Assembly: GCF_029958905.1 (NCBI RefSeq)
Contig: NZ_CP124615.1
Span: forward strand, 62,001-126,000
DNA length: 64,000 nucleotides
Reading direction: 5' to 3'
Origin: Vibrio sp. YMD68
GTDB lineage: Bacteria > Pseudomonadota > Gammaproteobacteria > Enterobacterales > Vibrionaceae
Shown: in pieces, positions 53,420-60,869 of the stretch
How positions within the stretch are numbered: position 1 is the stretch's first letter
Layout of the letters: every line of letters begins with the position of its first letter
Position numbers and translations under genes: made by a program
The notes under the pieces: model-generated
Told to the model about the DNA's origin: nothing
Seen by the model: the letters and a program-made list of their open reading frames with translations, nothing else
The model's database searches: none

Positions 53420-54748
53420 ATGGATACTCCATACCCAATTTATCCGTCTCAAACGGATGCATTCAAAAATATCGCCAAGTCATTTGCATCTCTTATAGCA
53501 AAAGAGTCCAAAACCAAAGTTCTGAGCGCATTCAAACGTAATGACTGGCTGGCTCAGTCTTTAGGCTATAAAGGACACGCAGATTTACTTCAATCGACTC
53601 AGTTTCGAAAGCAGGCCGACCAAGGCAAACCTTTAAGGTGCTTTCTTCACGAGAGCATTCGAACGGCGATCAGTCAAACATTTTCGTCAAAGATGCCAGA
53701 TATACCTCCTCAAATTATTGAAAGGGCAAGTTTAGAAATGAAAGACGCCGAAGTGCTTTTGTCTAATACTCACCCAGAAGCAAAATTGCCTATGATGCTT
53801 GATGAAGGGAGTAAGTATCTTTCTGGGTCATTCGAGAAAATACGAGATGAAATAAACGCTGCGGCAACGCGAAAAAATTATGTGCCTGTTCTAAAGCTCG
53901 ATTTTTCAGAATTACCATTCAATGTATACGCAGTACTTATGGAACATTCTGCCCTAAAAGCATTTAAGGTAGATCCTAATCGCGGCGATGTAGAATTGAT
54001 TTATCTCAAGCCCAAAGGTGATACATCTAGTAGTAATTGGAAAATTAGAGCCTCACTAGATGTTTGGGGAGCGGAAACGATCCCTGCTGACGTGCTAAAT
54101 GACTGGTGTGTTTTCCGTGACTGGTTATTGCAATTCAATCTCGTTGGCCGTACTCATATCTCTGAGAGATTGAAAGATCATAGATTTATTACTTTCCACA
54201 CGCAGAGTCATCCTGAATACACACTTGAAAATTTGTACGGAGATCTGAACAGTGAAGAAGATAAAAATCTGTTGTACGCATTGTTAAACCCTAACAAACG
54301 ATTGATGAATGATGAATCGTCACGAATTGATAGTCGTGGTAATGGCTTCAACAGTACATTGAAATACTCATCGGAAATTTTAAAGATGATTGCGGGAGAA
54401 AAGGGTAGCAACAACCAGCGAGGCTGGACAATTGATGGTGTGTTTGAAAATGAAGCGATAGAACACTATGAGCCCATTCAATCAGGTTATGCTTTCCGAT
54501 TAAAAGGTATGTCCACGGTAGTTACAGTGACATTGACGCCGAACGTAGAGACTGGCTGGGTCGATTACAAGCTGAGTCACTACATTAAAACTCCAGAACA
54601 AATGAGCAAATATGTTCCAAGTAGACAATCGGGTGACTATCTTGAGTATGCCTTGCAACGTGGGGTAACAACGATTACCGATTTTTATAAAATCGCAGTA
54701 CGCAATGGTCACATTCCAGATGACTCGTGGCTAATAGCGAATAGTTAA
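53420..54748 (+). CDS. hypothetical protein, 442 residues
   Basis: A soluble protein starting MDTPYPIYPSQTDAFKNIAKSFASL with GAAGGG upstream. The first 60 residues (SLGYKGHADLLQS) resemble small DNA- or glyoxalase-like N-terminal helices common in plasmid hypotheticals; the rest is unrecognised. It stands alone between the traN terminator and a parS-like site. Function unknown. Confidence 0.65.
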   Translation: MDTPYPIYPSQTDAFKNIAKSFASLIAKESKTKVLSAFKRNDWLAQSLGYKGHADLLQSTQFRKQADQGKPLRCFLHESIRTAISQTFSSKMPDIPPQIIERASLEMKDAEVLLSNTHPEAKLPMMLDEGSKYLSGSFEKIRDEINAAATRKNYVPVLKLDFSELPFNVYAVLMEHSALKAFKVDPNRGDVELIYLKPKGDTSSSNWKIRASLDVWGAETIPADVLNDWCVFRDWLLQFNLVGRTHISERLKDHRFITFHTQSHPEYTLENLYGDLNSEEDKNLLYALLNPNKRLMNDESSRIDSRGNGFNSTLKYSSEILKMIAGEKGSNNQRGWTIDGVFENEAIEHYEPIQSGYAFRLKGMSTVVTVTLTPNVETGWVDYKLSHYIKTPEQMSKYVPSRQSGDYLEYALQRGVTTITDFYKIAVRNGHIPDDSWLIANS

Positions 54749-54769
54749 AGTTAATGATGACATTTTTGA

Positions 54770-54785
54770 CTTTCACATGTGAAAG
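54770..54785. promoter_or_regulatory. parS-like palindrome, copy 3
   Basis: CTTTCACATGTGAAAG, with flanks extending the palindrome to 18 bp (54769-54786), between two convergent genes. Confidence 0.6.
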
Positions 54786-54795
54786 TGAGAAACAC

Positions 54796-54823
54796 AAAAA
54801 AGCCCTTCTGTTGTAGAAGGGCT
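54796..54823 (-). terminator. terminator of the DUF1845-like gene
   Basis: On the minus strand AGCCCTTCT / AGAAGGGCT with a five-base loop and a run of T residues. Confidence 0.85.
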
Positions 54824-54848
54824 CTCAATAGATAACCGACATAAAGCG

Positions 54849-55523
54849 TTAAGCTGCCTTTTCATCTTCCCCAGATTCAGCATTGTCGGCTTCGGATGCA
54901 ATTTCTTCATCAGTAGTTTCTTGAGTTGGAGCAGCTGCTTCAACTTCATCTTTCTTGCCTTTGGAGTGCGCTGAGATGCGAGCTCGCTTCTCAATACCAA
55001 TAATTCGGCCAGCAAGTTTGATTAAGCGTTGTTGCCATTGATAAGTGGCGTCTTTGCGCTGTTTGCTTGTGAGGATACTATTTAGCCATAGAGTATCGAC
55101 TAACAACATCAAGTTATCTAACTTGCGCACTAGGTGAGCAAATTGAGCTACTTGTGGTGAGTTGATCTCGATATCGTACTGGTTTGGGCTTGTATATTCT
55201 GGAGCGCCTTCAATTCCGTTGTCTTCCATCAGTTTTTGTAGCTGATTAGTGGCTGTATCAAGATCAACGGATACTTTCTCGATGTGCTCCTGGATGATGC
55301 TTTCTACTTGGTCAATTTCATCTTGTTCACCAATGATTCGCAAAATAACATCAATCGAAAACAGTGAATCGGAAACGCGCTGAAAGCTGCGTTCGACTAC
55401 ACGTTGAGCTTGCAGACTGTTCACTTTCAGCACTCGTTTGAATACAGGGCGAGAAAGGTCCGCATTGTTGCGCTCTTTTTTGGTTGGTTGTTGTTCCAAA
55501 GAGGTTTCTGCTAAGTCTGTCAT
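54849..55523 (-). CDS. DUF1845-like conserved conjugative-element protein
   Basis: A 224-residue protein. Start ATG 55523 (MTDLAETSLEQQ) has AAGGAG seven bases upstream; the TTG five codons further left lies inside that site. The conserved region PVFKRVLKVNSLQAQRVVERSF...NQYDIEINSPQVAQFAHLVRKLDNLMLLVDTLWLNS (about 25-175) matches what I remember of DUF1845 family proteins on conjugative elements. It is helical, with an acidic Glu/Ala-rich tail. It diverges from the recombination operon and may act as a regulator or accessory transfer factor. Confidence 0.6.
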   Translation of the reverse strand: MTDLAETSLEQQPTKKERNNADLSRPVFKRVLKVNSLQAQRVVERSFQRVSDSLFSIDVILRIIGEQDEIDQVESIIQEHIEKVSVDLDTATNQLQKLMEDNGIEGAPEYTSPNQYDIEINSPQVAQFAHLVRKLDNLMLLVDTLWLNSILTSKQRKDATYQWQQRLIKLAGRIIGIEKRARISAHSKGKKDEVEAAAPTQETTDEEIASEADNAESGEDEKAA

Positions 55524-55609
55524 TTCTTTCTCCTTCAATTGAATACAGATACAGATAAACGCAGATACAGGATAAAAGGTCTATTGACGAATCCTTAGCT
55601 ACAAATGTG

Positions 55610-55662
55610 CCCAGAACGGGCAGATAGAACGATTTATTACATTTTACGAGAAGTGCTATAGT
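55610..55662 (+). promoter_or_regulatory. activator box plus extended -10 (copy 9), recombination operon promoter
   Basis: GCCC-AGAAC-GGGC-AGATAG with TATAGT at 55657-55662, 47 bp after the box start. The -10 is extended (TGcTATAGT). Transcription would begin near 55669, right at the first leader hairpin (55674). Confidence 0.7.
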
Positions 55663-55673
55663 AAAGACTCTTT

Positions 55674-55723
55674 AGTCGCTCTGCGGCTTTATGTGAGATA
55701 GCTGGTCTCCACAAACAATCAGC
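55674..55723 (+). promoter_or_regulatory. hairpin plus H-type pseudoknot RNA element, copy 1
   Basis: Hairpin AGTCGC/GCGGCT (55674-55688), then stem GAGA/TCTC (55695-55698 with 55706-55709). The loop TAGCTGG can pair through GCTG with downstream CAGC (55720-55723). Two more copies (57738, 62192) have different stem bases that still pair. This copy is at the predicted 5' end of the operon mRNA. Confidence 0.6.
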
Positions 55724-55751
55724 ATTAATCATATGCCGTATGGCATTTCAA

Positions 55752-55822
55752 AACCCAATCGGGGGAACAATACCCCGACCAAGGGTGTTGCTCCCCTTAG
55801 TTTTATAAGGAGTAACACCATG
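55752..55822 (+). promoter_or_regulatory. two-hairpin translation leader 1
   Basis: AACCC, hairpin TCGGGG/CCCCGA, then GGGTGTT. The second hairpin joins GGTGTT and CCTTA to TAAGG and AACACC, hiding the AAGGAG site next to the ATG. ACCC can alternatively pair with the GGGT that begins the second hairpin, so the two folds compete. Confidence 0.6.
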
Positions 55823-56143
55823 CACATCATCACTTTCGTTTTTGTTATCGTAGCTAGTCTTGGCGCATTGTACGTAGGAGCAATGGTATTTGCGAAAGCA
55901 TTTACTTTTCTTGCGTTGCAGTTCCAGAACTTAGGTTTGTTCTTTTGGAACAAAGCGAGTAACAAAGCGCGGTCTGTACAGGCCGTTATCAAAGAAAAAG
56001 CTGAACAAAAAGCGAAAGCTGTTCAGACTGCGGTTGTTCCTGAGCCTGCTCAAGAACAACCGACTCCGGCTAAACCTGTCGATGAATATGCTTATCTAGA
56101 AATTCCAACGTATATCCGTAAAGGAAAAACGCTGGTTTGGTAA
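55820..56143 (+). CDS. small membrane-anchored protein
   Basis: A 107-residue protein from ATG 55820 (MHIITFVFVIVASLGALYVG), start set by the AAGGAG site; the open frame before it is the structured leader. One N-terminal transmembrane helix, then a Lys/Ala-rich segment (KEKAEQKAKAVQTAV) and a C-terminal EYAYLEIPTYIRKGKTLVW. First gene of the operon. Unknown function. Confidence 0.65.
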   Translation: MHIITFVFVIVASLGALYVGAMVFAKAFTFLALQFQNLGLFFWNKASNKARSVQAVIKEKAEQKAKAVQTAVVPEPAQEQPTPAKPVDEYAYLEIPTYIRKGKTLVW

Positions 56144-56183
56144 GTAGATCTTTAAGGGTATAGCTCAACCAAAAGACTTGACT

Positions 56184-56212
56184 GATGAGATGTACAACAC
56201 GTACATCTCATC
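56184..56212 (+). terminator. strong 12-bp hairpin, possible internal terminator
   Basis: GATGAGATGTAC-aacac-GTACATCTCATC perfect stem followed by TTTCATCTC. The downstream T tract is weak, so it may stabilise or process the mRNA instead. Confidence 0.5.
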
Positions 56213-56231
56213 TTTCATCTCTAAAAATAAA

Positions 56232-56311
56232 AACCCTGACGGGGGCAACTACCCCGTAGGGGTGAGTTTGTCTCTGTCGTTTAAAAACGTTCAAAAAGGA
56301 GACAAATCATG
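56232..56311 (+). promoter_or_regulatory. two-hairpin translation leader 2
   Basis: AACCC, hairpin ACGGGG/CCCCGT, GGGGT; second hairpin GTTTGTCTC with GAGACAAAT, hiding the GGAG site directly before ATG 56309. Confidence 0.6.
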
Positions 56312-56530
56312 AACAAAATTACATTTACTTTCTGGAAAGCCATCTTGAATGTAGTGCTGGGCTTAGGTACTGGTGCTGTTATTACTGGTGGTATTGGTCT
56401 TATGACTGGTGGTGTACATCCCGCAGCTGTGCTCGGAGCTAATGTCGCTGCTGTTGTTATGGGATTAGTTTTCATGGCAGCTTACGTTGTTGGTTCTATC
56501 ATTCTGGTAGCATTTAGTGACAGTGGATAA
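56309..56530 (+). CDS. small membrane protein, two TM helices
   Basis: A 73-residue Gly/Val/Ala-rich hydrophobic protein with helices at about residues 8-32 and 45-70. Unknown function. Preceded by leader 2. Confidence 0.65.
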   Translation: MNKITFTFWKAILNVVLGLGTGAVITGGIGLMTGGVHPAAVLGANVAAVVMGLVFMAAYVVGSIILVAFSDSG

Positions 56531-56591
56531 ATAGGCTCAATTTTGAGCTTAATTTTCGTTAGGATCTGAATGACACTTTGAGGACAGAACA

Positions 56592-56723
56592 ATGACAACA
56601 GGAAGCCTGTTATATTTTTCGCTCATCTTGGGGGGCCTGATAGCTATCATTGTTATTGGGTTAATAACCAAGAAGATTGTAGAAAAAAAGTTAAACAAAA
56701 AGCACGATAATCGTGATCAGTAA
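56592..56723 (+). CDS. small single-TM protein
   Basis: Forty-three residues (MTTGSLLYFSLILGGLIAII...) with GAGGA ten bases upstream of ATG 56592. One helix (about residues 6-25) and a basic C-terminus (KKIVEKKLNKKHDN). A GCTCAA/TTGAGC hairpin lies just upstream at 56537-56550. Its stop precedes leader 3. Confidence 0.55.
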   Translation: MTTGSLLYFSLILGGLIAIIVIGLITKKIVEKKLNKKHDNRDQ

Positions 56724-56726
56724 TTT

Positions 56727-56796
56727 AACCCTGGCGGGGGACCTACCCCAGAAGGGATAGGATATCTCTGCTTAACAAAGCAAGGTAACTTATATG
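56727..56796 (+). promoter_or_regulatory. two-hairpin translation leader 3 (weaker)
   Basis: AACCC, GGGG/CCCC hairpin, AGGG able to pair with CCCT; second hairpin only GCTT/AAGC plus outer AT pairs. The weakest of the set. Confidence 0.45.
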
Positions 56797-57111
56797 AATA
56801 CTGTACACTTTTGTGGATATGATTGTGATGTAAGAAAGATCCAATATCCAAATCAACAATTAGCTCTAGAGCTGGTGGCCTCGGACACAAAGAATAATAG
56901 TCAGCAAGGTATTATTCCTGGAGAGCCAGTTTGTGTTGCAACGGTTTGTTTGCCTGATTTCAAGTTCAAGCCAAACCAGTCAGCGATCAGAGATTACTCT
57001 GAGTTGGCTGGTATTCTGGATGTACTTGAAGAAGCAAAAATTGTTAAACGCACAGGTCAGCAATTACCAACGGGGTATGTATCTGTTCCTGTTGTGAATG
57101 TGTTGATTTAG
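56794..57111 (+). CDS. hypothetical protein
   Basis: A 105-residue beta-rich protein (MNTVHFCGYDCDVRKIQYPNQ) with CGYDC near residue 7 and VCVATVCLPDF near 46. No domain recognised. Its 3' end runs straight into the long-hairpin leader at 57128. Confidence 0.6.
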   Translation: MNTVHFCGYDCDVRKIQYPNQQLALELVASDTKNNSQQGIIPGEPVCVATVCLPDFKFKPNQSAIRDYSELAGILDVLEEAKIVKRTGQQLPTGYVSVPVVNVLI

Positions 57112-57127
57112 CTTTATAGCCAAAATA

Positions 57128-57206
57128 AACAAGCTCCAATGGGGCTTGTTTTCAAAGCATGTAGTGGTACGTGTTTTGAAAACAAGCGTCATAGGAGTCA
57201 TGTATG
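57128..57206 (+). promoter_or_regulatory. long-hairpin leader, copy 1
   Basis: Two competing folds. Fold 1: AACAAGCTCC/GGGGCTTGTT (57128-57150), terminator-like. Fold 2: GCTTGTTTTCAAA (57144-57156) with TTTGAAAACAAGC (57175-57187), extended by CTCCAATG (57134-57141) with CATAGGAG (57190-57197), which covers the GGAG ribosome site. A second copy is at 61886. Confidence 0.6.
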
Positions 57207-57284
57207 GTAAAAAACATGCCAGTATCAGGTATTGCTTTTAGCGGTACTCAGGTATTTGGCGTTTCAAATTCAAAGCCTCCATAA
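57204..57284 (+). CDS. 26-residue peptide gene
   Basis: ATG 57204 lies six bases after GGAG at the foot of the long-hairpin leader. The peptide is MVKNMPVSGIAFSGTQVFGV followed by SNSKPP. It may be a real micro-protein or a leader peptide for the genes behind it. Confidence 0.35.
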   Translation: MVKNMPVSGIAFSGTQVFGVSNSKPP

Positions 57285-57333
57285 CCTGGCTCTTTGTTAC
57301 ACAATGAAGGACACAGGCTAAGGAGGACAGTTC

Positions 57334-57477
57334 ATGCCAAGTAAAATCCAATACAAATTACGTCCCTTTTTATACAGCAATAGTTCACTGTCTCTGAGTA
57401 GCGTGTGTTTCGTTTTCCATTATGGAAATGTTCATTCAAAGCAAATTGGGTCAGGAGAAATATTGCATTGGGGATAA
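57334..57477 (+). CDS. small hypothetical protein
   Basis: Forty-seven residues (MPSKIQYKLRPFLYSNSSLS...) with a near-consensus AAGGAGG site. Too short for a family call. Seven bases before the next small gene. Confidence 0.5.
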   Translation: MPSKIQYKLRPFLYSNSSLSLSSVCFVFHYGNVHSKQIGSGEILHWG

Positions 57478-57483
57478 GATAGT

Positions 57484-57660
57484 ATGAGAGTTCACTTGTA
57501 TGATGATTGCGCGGGTGTGTTGTATTTAGCCAGTGGCCGAACGATATCTATCAATCCACGACAATTTTGTAGTGTTATTGAAGCTCAAGAGGTTATTACT
57601 GACTGGGCTAAGCGTTTAGGTATTATTGGTCAAAATGACACTATATCCGCGTGTTCATAA
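57484..57660 (+). CDS. small hypothetical protein
   Basis: Fifty-eight residues (MRVHLYDDCAGVLYLASGRT...) with an acidic Cys-containing N-terminus and a helical C-terminus (EAQEVITDWAKRLG). Follows the 47-residue gene by six bases. Followed by two terminator-like hairpins. Confidence 0.5.
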   Translation: MRVHLYDDCAGVLYLASGRTISINPRQFCSVIEAQEVITDWAKRLGIIGQNDTISACS

Positions 57661-57665
57661 TCAAA

Positions 57666-57736
57666 TTCGGCCCAGTTTAGGGCCGAACTTACCAAGTCTT
57701 TTTAGGCATACGACAATTATGCCTAAAAAGATTTTT
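57666..57736 (+). terminator. two tandem terminator-like hairpins
   Basis: TTCGGCCC/GGGCCGAA (57666-57687), then TCTTTTTAGGCAT/ATGCCTAAAAAGA (57697-57731) followed by TTTTT. Strong enough to stop most transcription, yet the operon continues without an obvious new promoter; see the pseudoknot element that follows. Confidence 0.7.
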
Positions 57737-57737
57737 G

Positions 57738-57787
57738 CTCTCATCTGAGAGTGAAGATGCGATAGCTGGTCGCTAAAAACAAACAGC
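57738..57787 (+). promoter_or_regulatory. hairpin plus H-type pseudoknot RNA element, copy 2
   Basis: CTCTC/GAGAG hairpin, then GCGA/TCGC stem with loop TAGCTGG, whose GCTG can pair with CAGC at 57784-57787. Shared nearly base-for-base with copy 3. Confidence 0.65.
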
Positions 57788-57806
57788 AATTAACGTTAAT
57801 TGAAAT

Positions 57807-57876
57807 AGCCCAACCGGGCACACTTAGCCCGGTACGGGTCTAGGTGTGCCCACAACCAATTAGGAGCGCACCTATG
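57807..57876 (+). promoter_or_regulatory. two-hairpin translation leader 4 (cobS)
   Basis: GCCC, hairpin ACCGGGC/GCCCGGT, GGGT. Second hairpin TAGGTGTGC with GCGCACCTA takes in the first base of ATG 57874. Confidence 0.65.
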
Positions 57877-58845
57877 TCTCAACAATATGCAAACTTCAAA
57901 GTACGTGATGTTTTTGGTATGCCGGATATTCCGGAAAAGATTCTCGCTAAAGGCTATGCCGATAGCAGCAATCCTTTTATTCCACAAACTCACGCCGATT
58001 ACGTTTTCCGAAAGGAGTTCTTGAGAGAATGCTTAGCATTTTTGAATGATCCCTGCGGTGATGCGTACTATGTCACCGGACCAACAGGTTCTGGTAAAAC
58101 TTCTGGCATTACAGAAATTACAGGGCGTCTCAACTGGCCTGTGCAACAAATTACGGCTAATGGTCGTTTAGAGTTCACAGATTTAGTTGGACATCATGCC
58201 TTGATTTCACCAAAGCCTGGAGAAACTCCCGTCATGCAATTCATGTATGGCCCTTTAGCAATCGCTATGCGTGAAGGCCATGTCCTCCTCATTAACGAGG
58301 TTGATTTGGTTGACCCAGCAGAGCTTTCCGGTTTAAACGACATTCTTGAAGGTCGTCCACTGGTTATCGCTCAGAATGGTGGAGAAATCATCAAACCACA
58401 TCCAATGTTCCGCGTTATTGTCACTGGTAACAGTACAGGCTCAGGTGATCCATCAGGATTATACCAAGGCGTAATGATGCAGAACTTGGCCGCAATGGAT
58501 CGTTATCGTTTCTCTGTTGTGCCATATATGGCAGAGCAAGATGAACGCGGCGTTCTGGAGCGAGTAGTTCCTCGTCTTCCTGACAACATTCGTAATGGTA
58601 TGGTTCGAATTGCTAATGAAATTCGTAAACTATTTATGGGTGAAAACGGGGATGATGGACAAATCAGCATCACAATGTCTACGCGGACACTTGTGCGCTG
58701 GGCAAAACTAACGTTGCAATTTCGTGGTGCGCCAAATGCCATTGAGTATGCCTTACAACAATCATTGCTAATCCGAGCCTCAAGTGAGGAGAAAGAAGCT
58801 GTCATTCGCATAGCGAAAGACGTTTTCGGTGAGCAGTGGCGATAG
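57874..58845 (+). CDS. CobS-like MoxR-type AAA+ ATPase
   Basis: A 323-residue AAA+ ATPase. Start ATG 57874 (MSQQYANFKVRDVFGMPD). Walker A TGPTGSGKT is near residues 68-76, Walker B LLINEVD near 138-144, and a sensor-1 RVIVTGN near 178. The CobS N-terminal pattern (FGMPDIP) is present. In cobalamin synthesis CobS works with CobT to insert cobalt; on SXT/IncA/C elements such proteins are linked to bet/exo and their substrate is unknown. The start of a likely CobT/VWA-type partner lies at 63925. Confidence 0.85.
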   Translation: MSQQYANFKVRDVFGMPDIPEKILAKGYADSSNPFIPQTHADYVFRKEFLRECLAFLNDPCGDAYYVTGPTGSGKTSGITEITGRLNWPVQQITANGRLEFTDLVGHHALISPKPGETPVMQFMYGPLAIAMREGHVLLINEVDLVDPAELSGLNDILEGRPLVIAQNGGEIIKPHPMFRVIVTGNSTGSGDPSGLYQGVMMQNLAAMDRYRFSVVPYMAEQDERGVLERVVPRLPDNIRNGMVRIANEIRKLFMGENGDDGQISITMSTRTLVRWAKLTLQFRGAPNAIEYALQQSLLIRASSEEKEAVIRIAKDVFGEQWR

Positions 58846-58854
58846 GGGGATCTC

Positions 58855-59736
58855 ATGGATACGCAAAACATGATTTGCAAACGTTACATCCGTGAACGTG
58901 GAACGACTATCGACAAGGTAATGCTTGGTTACAAGCCAGTTCAATGGTCCATCGATCCTGATGGGCCAACTGAATACCAATTGGTAGAGTTCTTTGAGTT
59001 AAACGGGTGGAAAGAGACTATCTTGCTCGATGGGCAGATAATCAGAGCCACCAGCTTAGATACGATTCCTGTCACCGTGAAAGAGAAAGAAAATCAGCAT
59101 GTTGATGATCTGCTTAAAGAGGGGTACTCCTTCCTCGATGAAGTGCAGGTAAACGCCACAACAAAAGCTGTGTCTTCTCTTGAAGCCGAAACAGAATCAA
59201 AAGATGGTTACTCACTGAGCTGGTTGTTGTCATCACCTGTTGATGCTTCAAATCATGCTCTACTCCGAGGGTTTATTGTCGGGGTCTTTACTGATGGTGC
59301 ATCAAAGCTTGGCTTCGATGTTGCCAGAGAGAAAGGATCTCAATCTCAATTACCTGATGTTTTAATGAAAACCAATAAAGGGTATGAGCTAACTGTAAAA
59401 AGCGGCGCTAGCGAAAACACCATCTGTCCAACGATGTTGGAAGGTGCTGGGACGCTAACTGCTTCGGATGGCTATGAGCCTTTGCTGATGTTCATTTATT
59501 TACAACGCAGATTTGAGCAGGAGTTTTTTAAAGATGATGAAAAACGCTTGGTTAAAATCTGTGGAGAAGATGGTGATCTGTTTATTTATGACGGATTTGA
59601 TTCTTTGGAAGGAATATTTTTTGAGTTCGGATGGAATTACAACGAAGTTAGAGAAGCGGCAGAACGTCTTGGTTTAGTCGCCGAACTATTTCGATTGGAT
59701 AACATTGATTGCGAAACCGAAGATTCCTATTTTTAA
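58855..59736 (+). CDS. hypothetical protein with acidic-x-Tyr-Phe tail
   Basis: A 293-residue protein between cobS and bet. No family recognised; the middle (LLRGFIVGVFTDGASKLGFDVAREKGSQSQ, about 140-168) might be a small alpha/beta domain. It ends ETEDSYF, the same type of tail as three other proteins of this operon. Its TAA stop is part of the next leader (TTTTTAACCCC). Confidence 0.6.
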   Translation: MDTQNMICKRYIRERGTTIDKVMLGYKPVQWSIDPDGPTEYQLVEFFELNGWKETILLDGQIIRATSLDTIPVTVKEKENQHVDDLLKEGYSFLDEVQVNATTKAVSSLEAETESKDGYSLSWLLSSPVDASNHALLRGFIVGVFTDGASKLGFDVAREKGSQSQLPDVLMKTNKGYELTVKSGASENTICPTMLEGAGTLTASDGYEPLLMFIYLQRRFEQEFFKDDEKRLVKICGEDGDLFIYDGFDSLEGIFFEFGWNYNEVREAAERLGLVAELFRLDNIDCETEDSYF

Positions 59737-59804
59737 CCCCTAGAGGGGCACTGTGCCCTAAGGGGTCATGGTGTCCCTTCCATCTCAACGGAGAGAACAC
59801 CATG
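59735..59804 (+). promoter_or_regulatory. two-hairpin translation leader 5 (bet)
   Basis: ACCCC pairs with GGGGT around hairpin GGGGC/GCCCT. Second hairpin CATGGTGT with ACACCATG buries the whole ATG. The two closing pairings do not overlap here. Confidence 0.65.
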
Positions 59805-60806
59805 TCTACAAAACCAGAAACGAAATCATTAGTTGAAAGAATGGCTCAGCGGTTTGGGGTTGATGCTAAGAAGTTTTTTGAAACTTTAAAGCTAACAGCC
59901 TTTAAGCAGCGAGACGGAAGCGCACCAACTGATGAGCAGATGATGGCATTACTCATCGTAGCGGAGCAGTACAATCTGAATCCGTTTACGCGAGAAATAT
60001 ACGCTTTCCCTGATAAAAGCGGCGGCATAGTACCTGTTGTTGGTGTTGATGGCTGGAGCCGGATTGCCAACGAGCACAAGCAATTTGATGGGGTGGAGTT
60101 TGAATACTCTGAAAATCTTATTGAAATGCCCGGAGCAAAGGTGAAATGTCCAGAATGGGTGGAGTGTATCGTTTACAGAAAGGACCGTACACGGTCTATA
60201 CGTATTCGAGAATATCTTGATGAAGTCTATCGTCCACCAGTCGAAGCAACGGGTCAGTACGGTCCTTACACTGTTATTGGCCCTTGGCAGACTCACACGA
60301 AACGACAGTTACGACACAAAGGCTTTATCCAAGGTCTGCGTATCGGTTTGGGGTTTTCTGGAATTTACGATCAAGATGAAGCTGAACGCATAATTGAAGG
60401 TGAAGCGCATGTTGTATCGTCAGAACAAACCACAAAACAACCAGCTGTCATTGAAGCCTCAAGTCCATTGGCCTTGGAGCATAAAAAGAAAATGGACCCA
60501 CTTTTAAAACAACTTGCAGATAGAGCTATTGCGCAAAATGCGTGGTCAGCAACTCACGAGTATGTTGAAAGTCGGTTCTCTGGTGCCGAGTTGGAGTATG
60601 CGGTTCAATATTTGCGTGATGCAGAGATTGATAGCATGGAACCAGCAGTAACCCAAAAAGCTTCTATCCAGGAAAAGGGAAATGTTGACGATGTTCAATC
60701 TGAGTTACCAGATGAGCCGATTCAGCATGATCCTGATCCTCTAGAAGAAGGTTTGCACGAACCTGATCCTGAACTGGAAGAGGGTGGTGACGGCAACTAC
60801 TTTTAA
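59802..60806 (+). CDS. bet: RecT/Bet-family single-strand annealing protein
   Basis: A 334-residue annealing recombinase like lambda Bet and the SXT Bet. Start ATG 59802; the earlier open frame is the leader. The conserved core (about residues 30-205) includes LTAFKQRDGSAPTDEQMMALL, YNLNPFTREIYAFPDK and VGVDGWSRIANEH. It coats and anneals ssDNA with the exonuclease encoded next. A flexible acidic C-terminus (about 285-334) ends EEGGDGNYF, recalling the SSB tip. Confidence 0.9.
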   Translation: MSTKPETKSLVERMAQRFGVDAKKFFETLKLTAFKQRDGSAPTDEQMMALLIVAEQYNLNPFTREIYAFPDKSGGIVPVVGVDGWSRIANEHKQFDGVEFEYSENLIEMPGAKVKCPEWVECIVYRKDRTRSIRIREYLDEVYRPPVEATGQYGPYTVIGPWQTHTKRQLRHKGFIQGLRIGLGFSGIYDQDEAERIIEGEAHVVSSEQTTKQPAVIEASSPLALEHKKKMDPLLKQLADRAIAQNAWSATHEYVESRFSGAELEYAVQYLRDAEIDSMEPAVTQKASIQEKGNVDDVQSELPDEPIQHDPDPLEEGLHEPDPELEEGGDGNYF

Positions 60807-60869
60807 CCCCTTGCGGGGGAGTTCCCCCGCGATGGGGACTCCTCCTGTTAAATACAGGAGAGAGCTATG
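60805..60869 (+). promoter_or_regulatory. two-hairpin translation leader 6 (exo)
   Basis: CCCC/GGGG closing pair, hairpin GCGGGGG/CCCCCGC, then CTCCTGT/ACAGGAG hiding the AGGAG site before ATG 60867. Confidence 0.65.

Noticed and set aside
59709..59801. Longer starts for bet, cobS (57844) and the gene at 55733
   Set aside because: The extra codons are the structured leader RNAs; the internal ATGs have the ribosome sites and match family N-termini.
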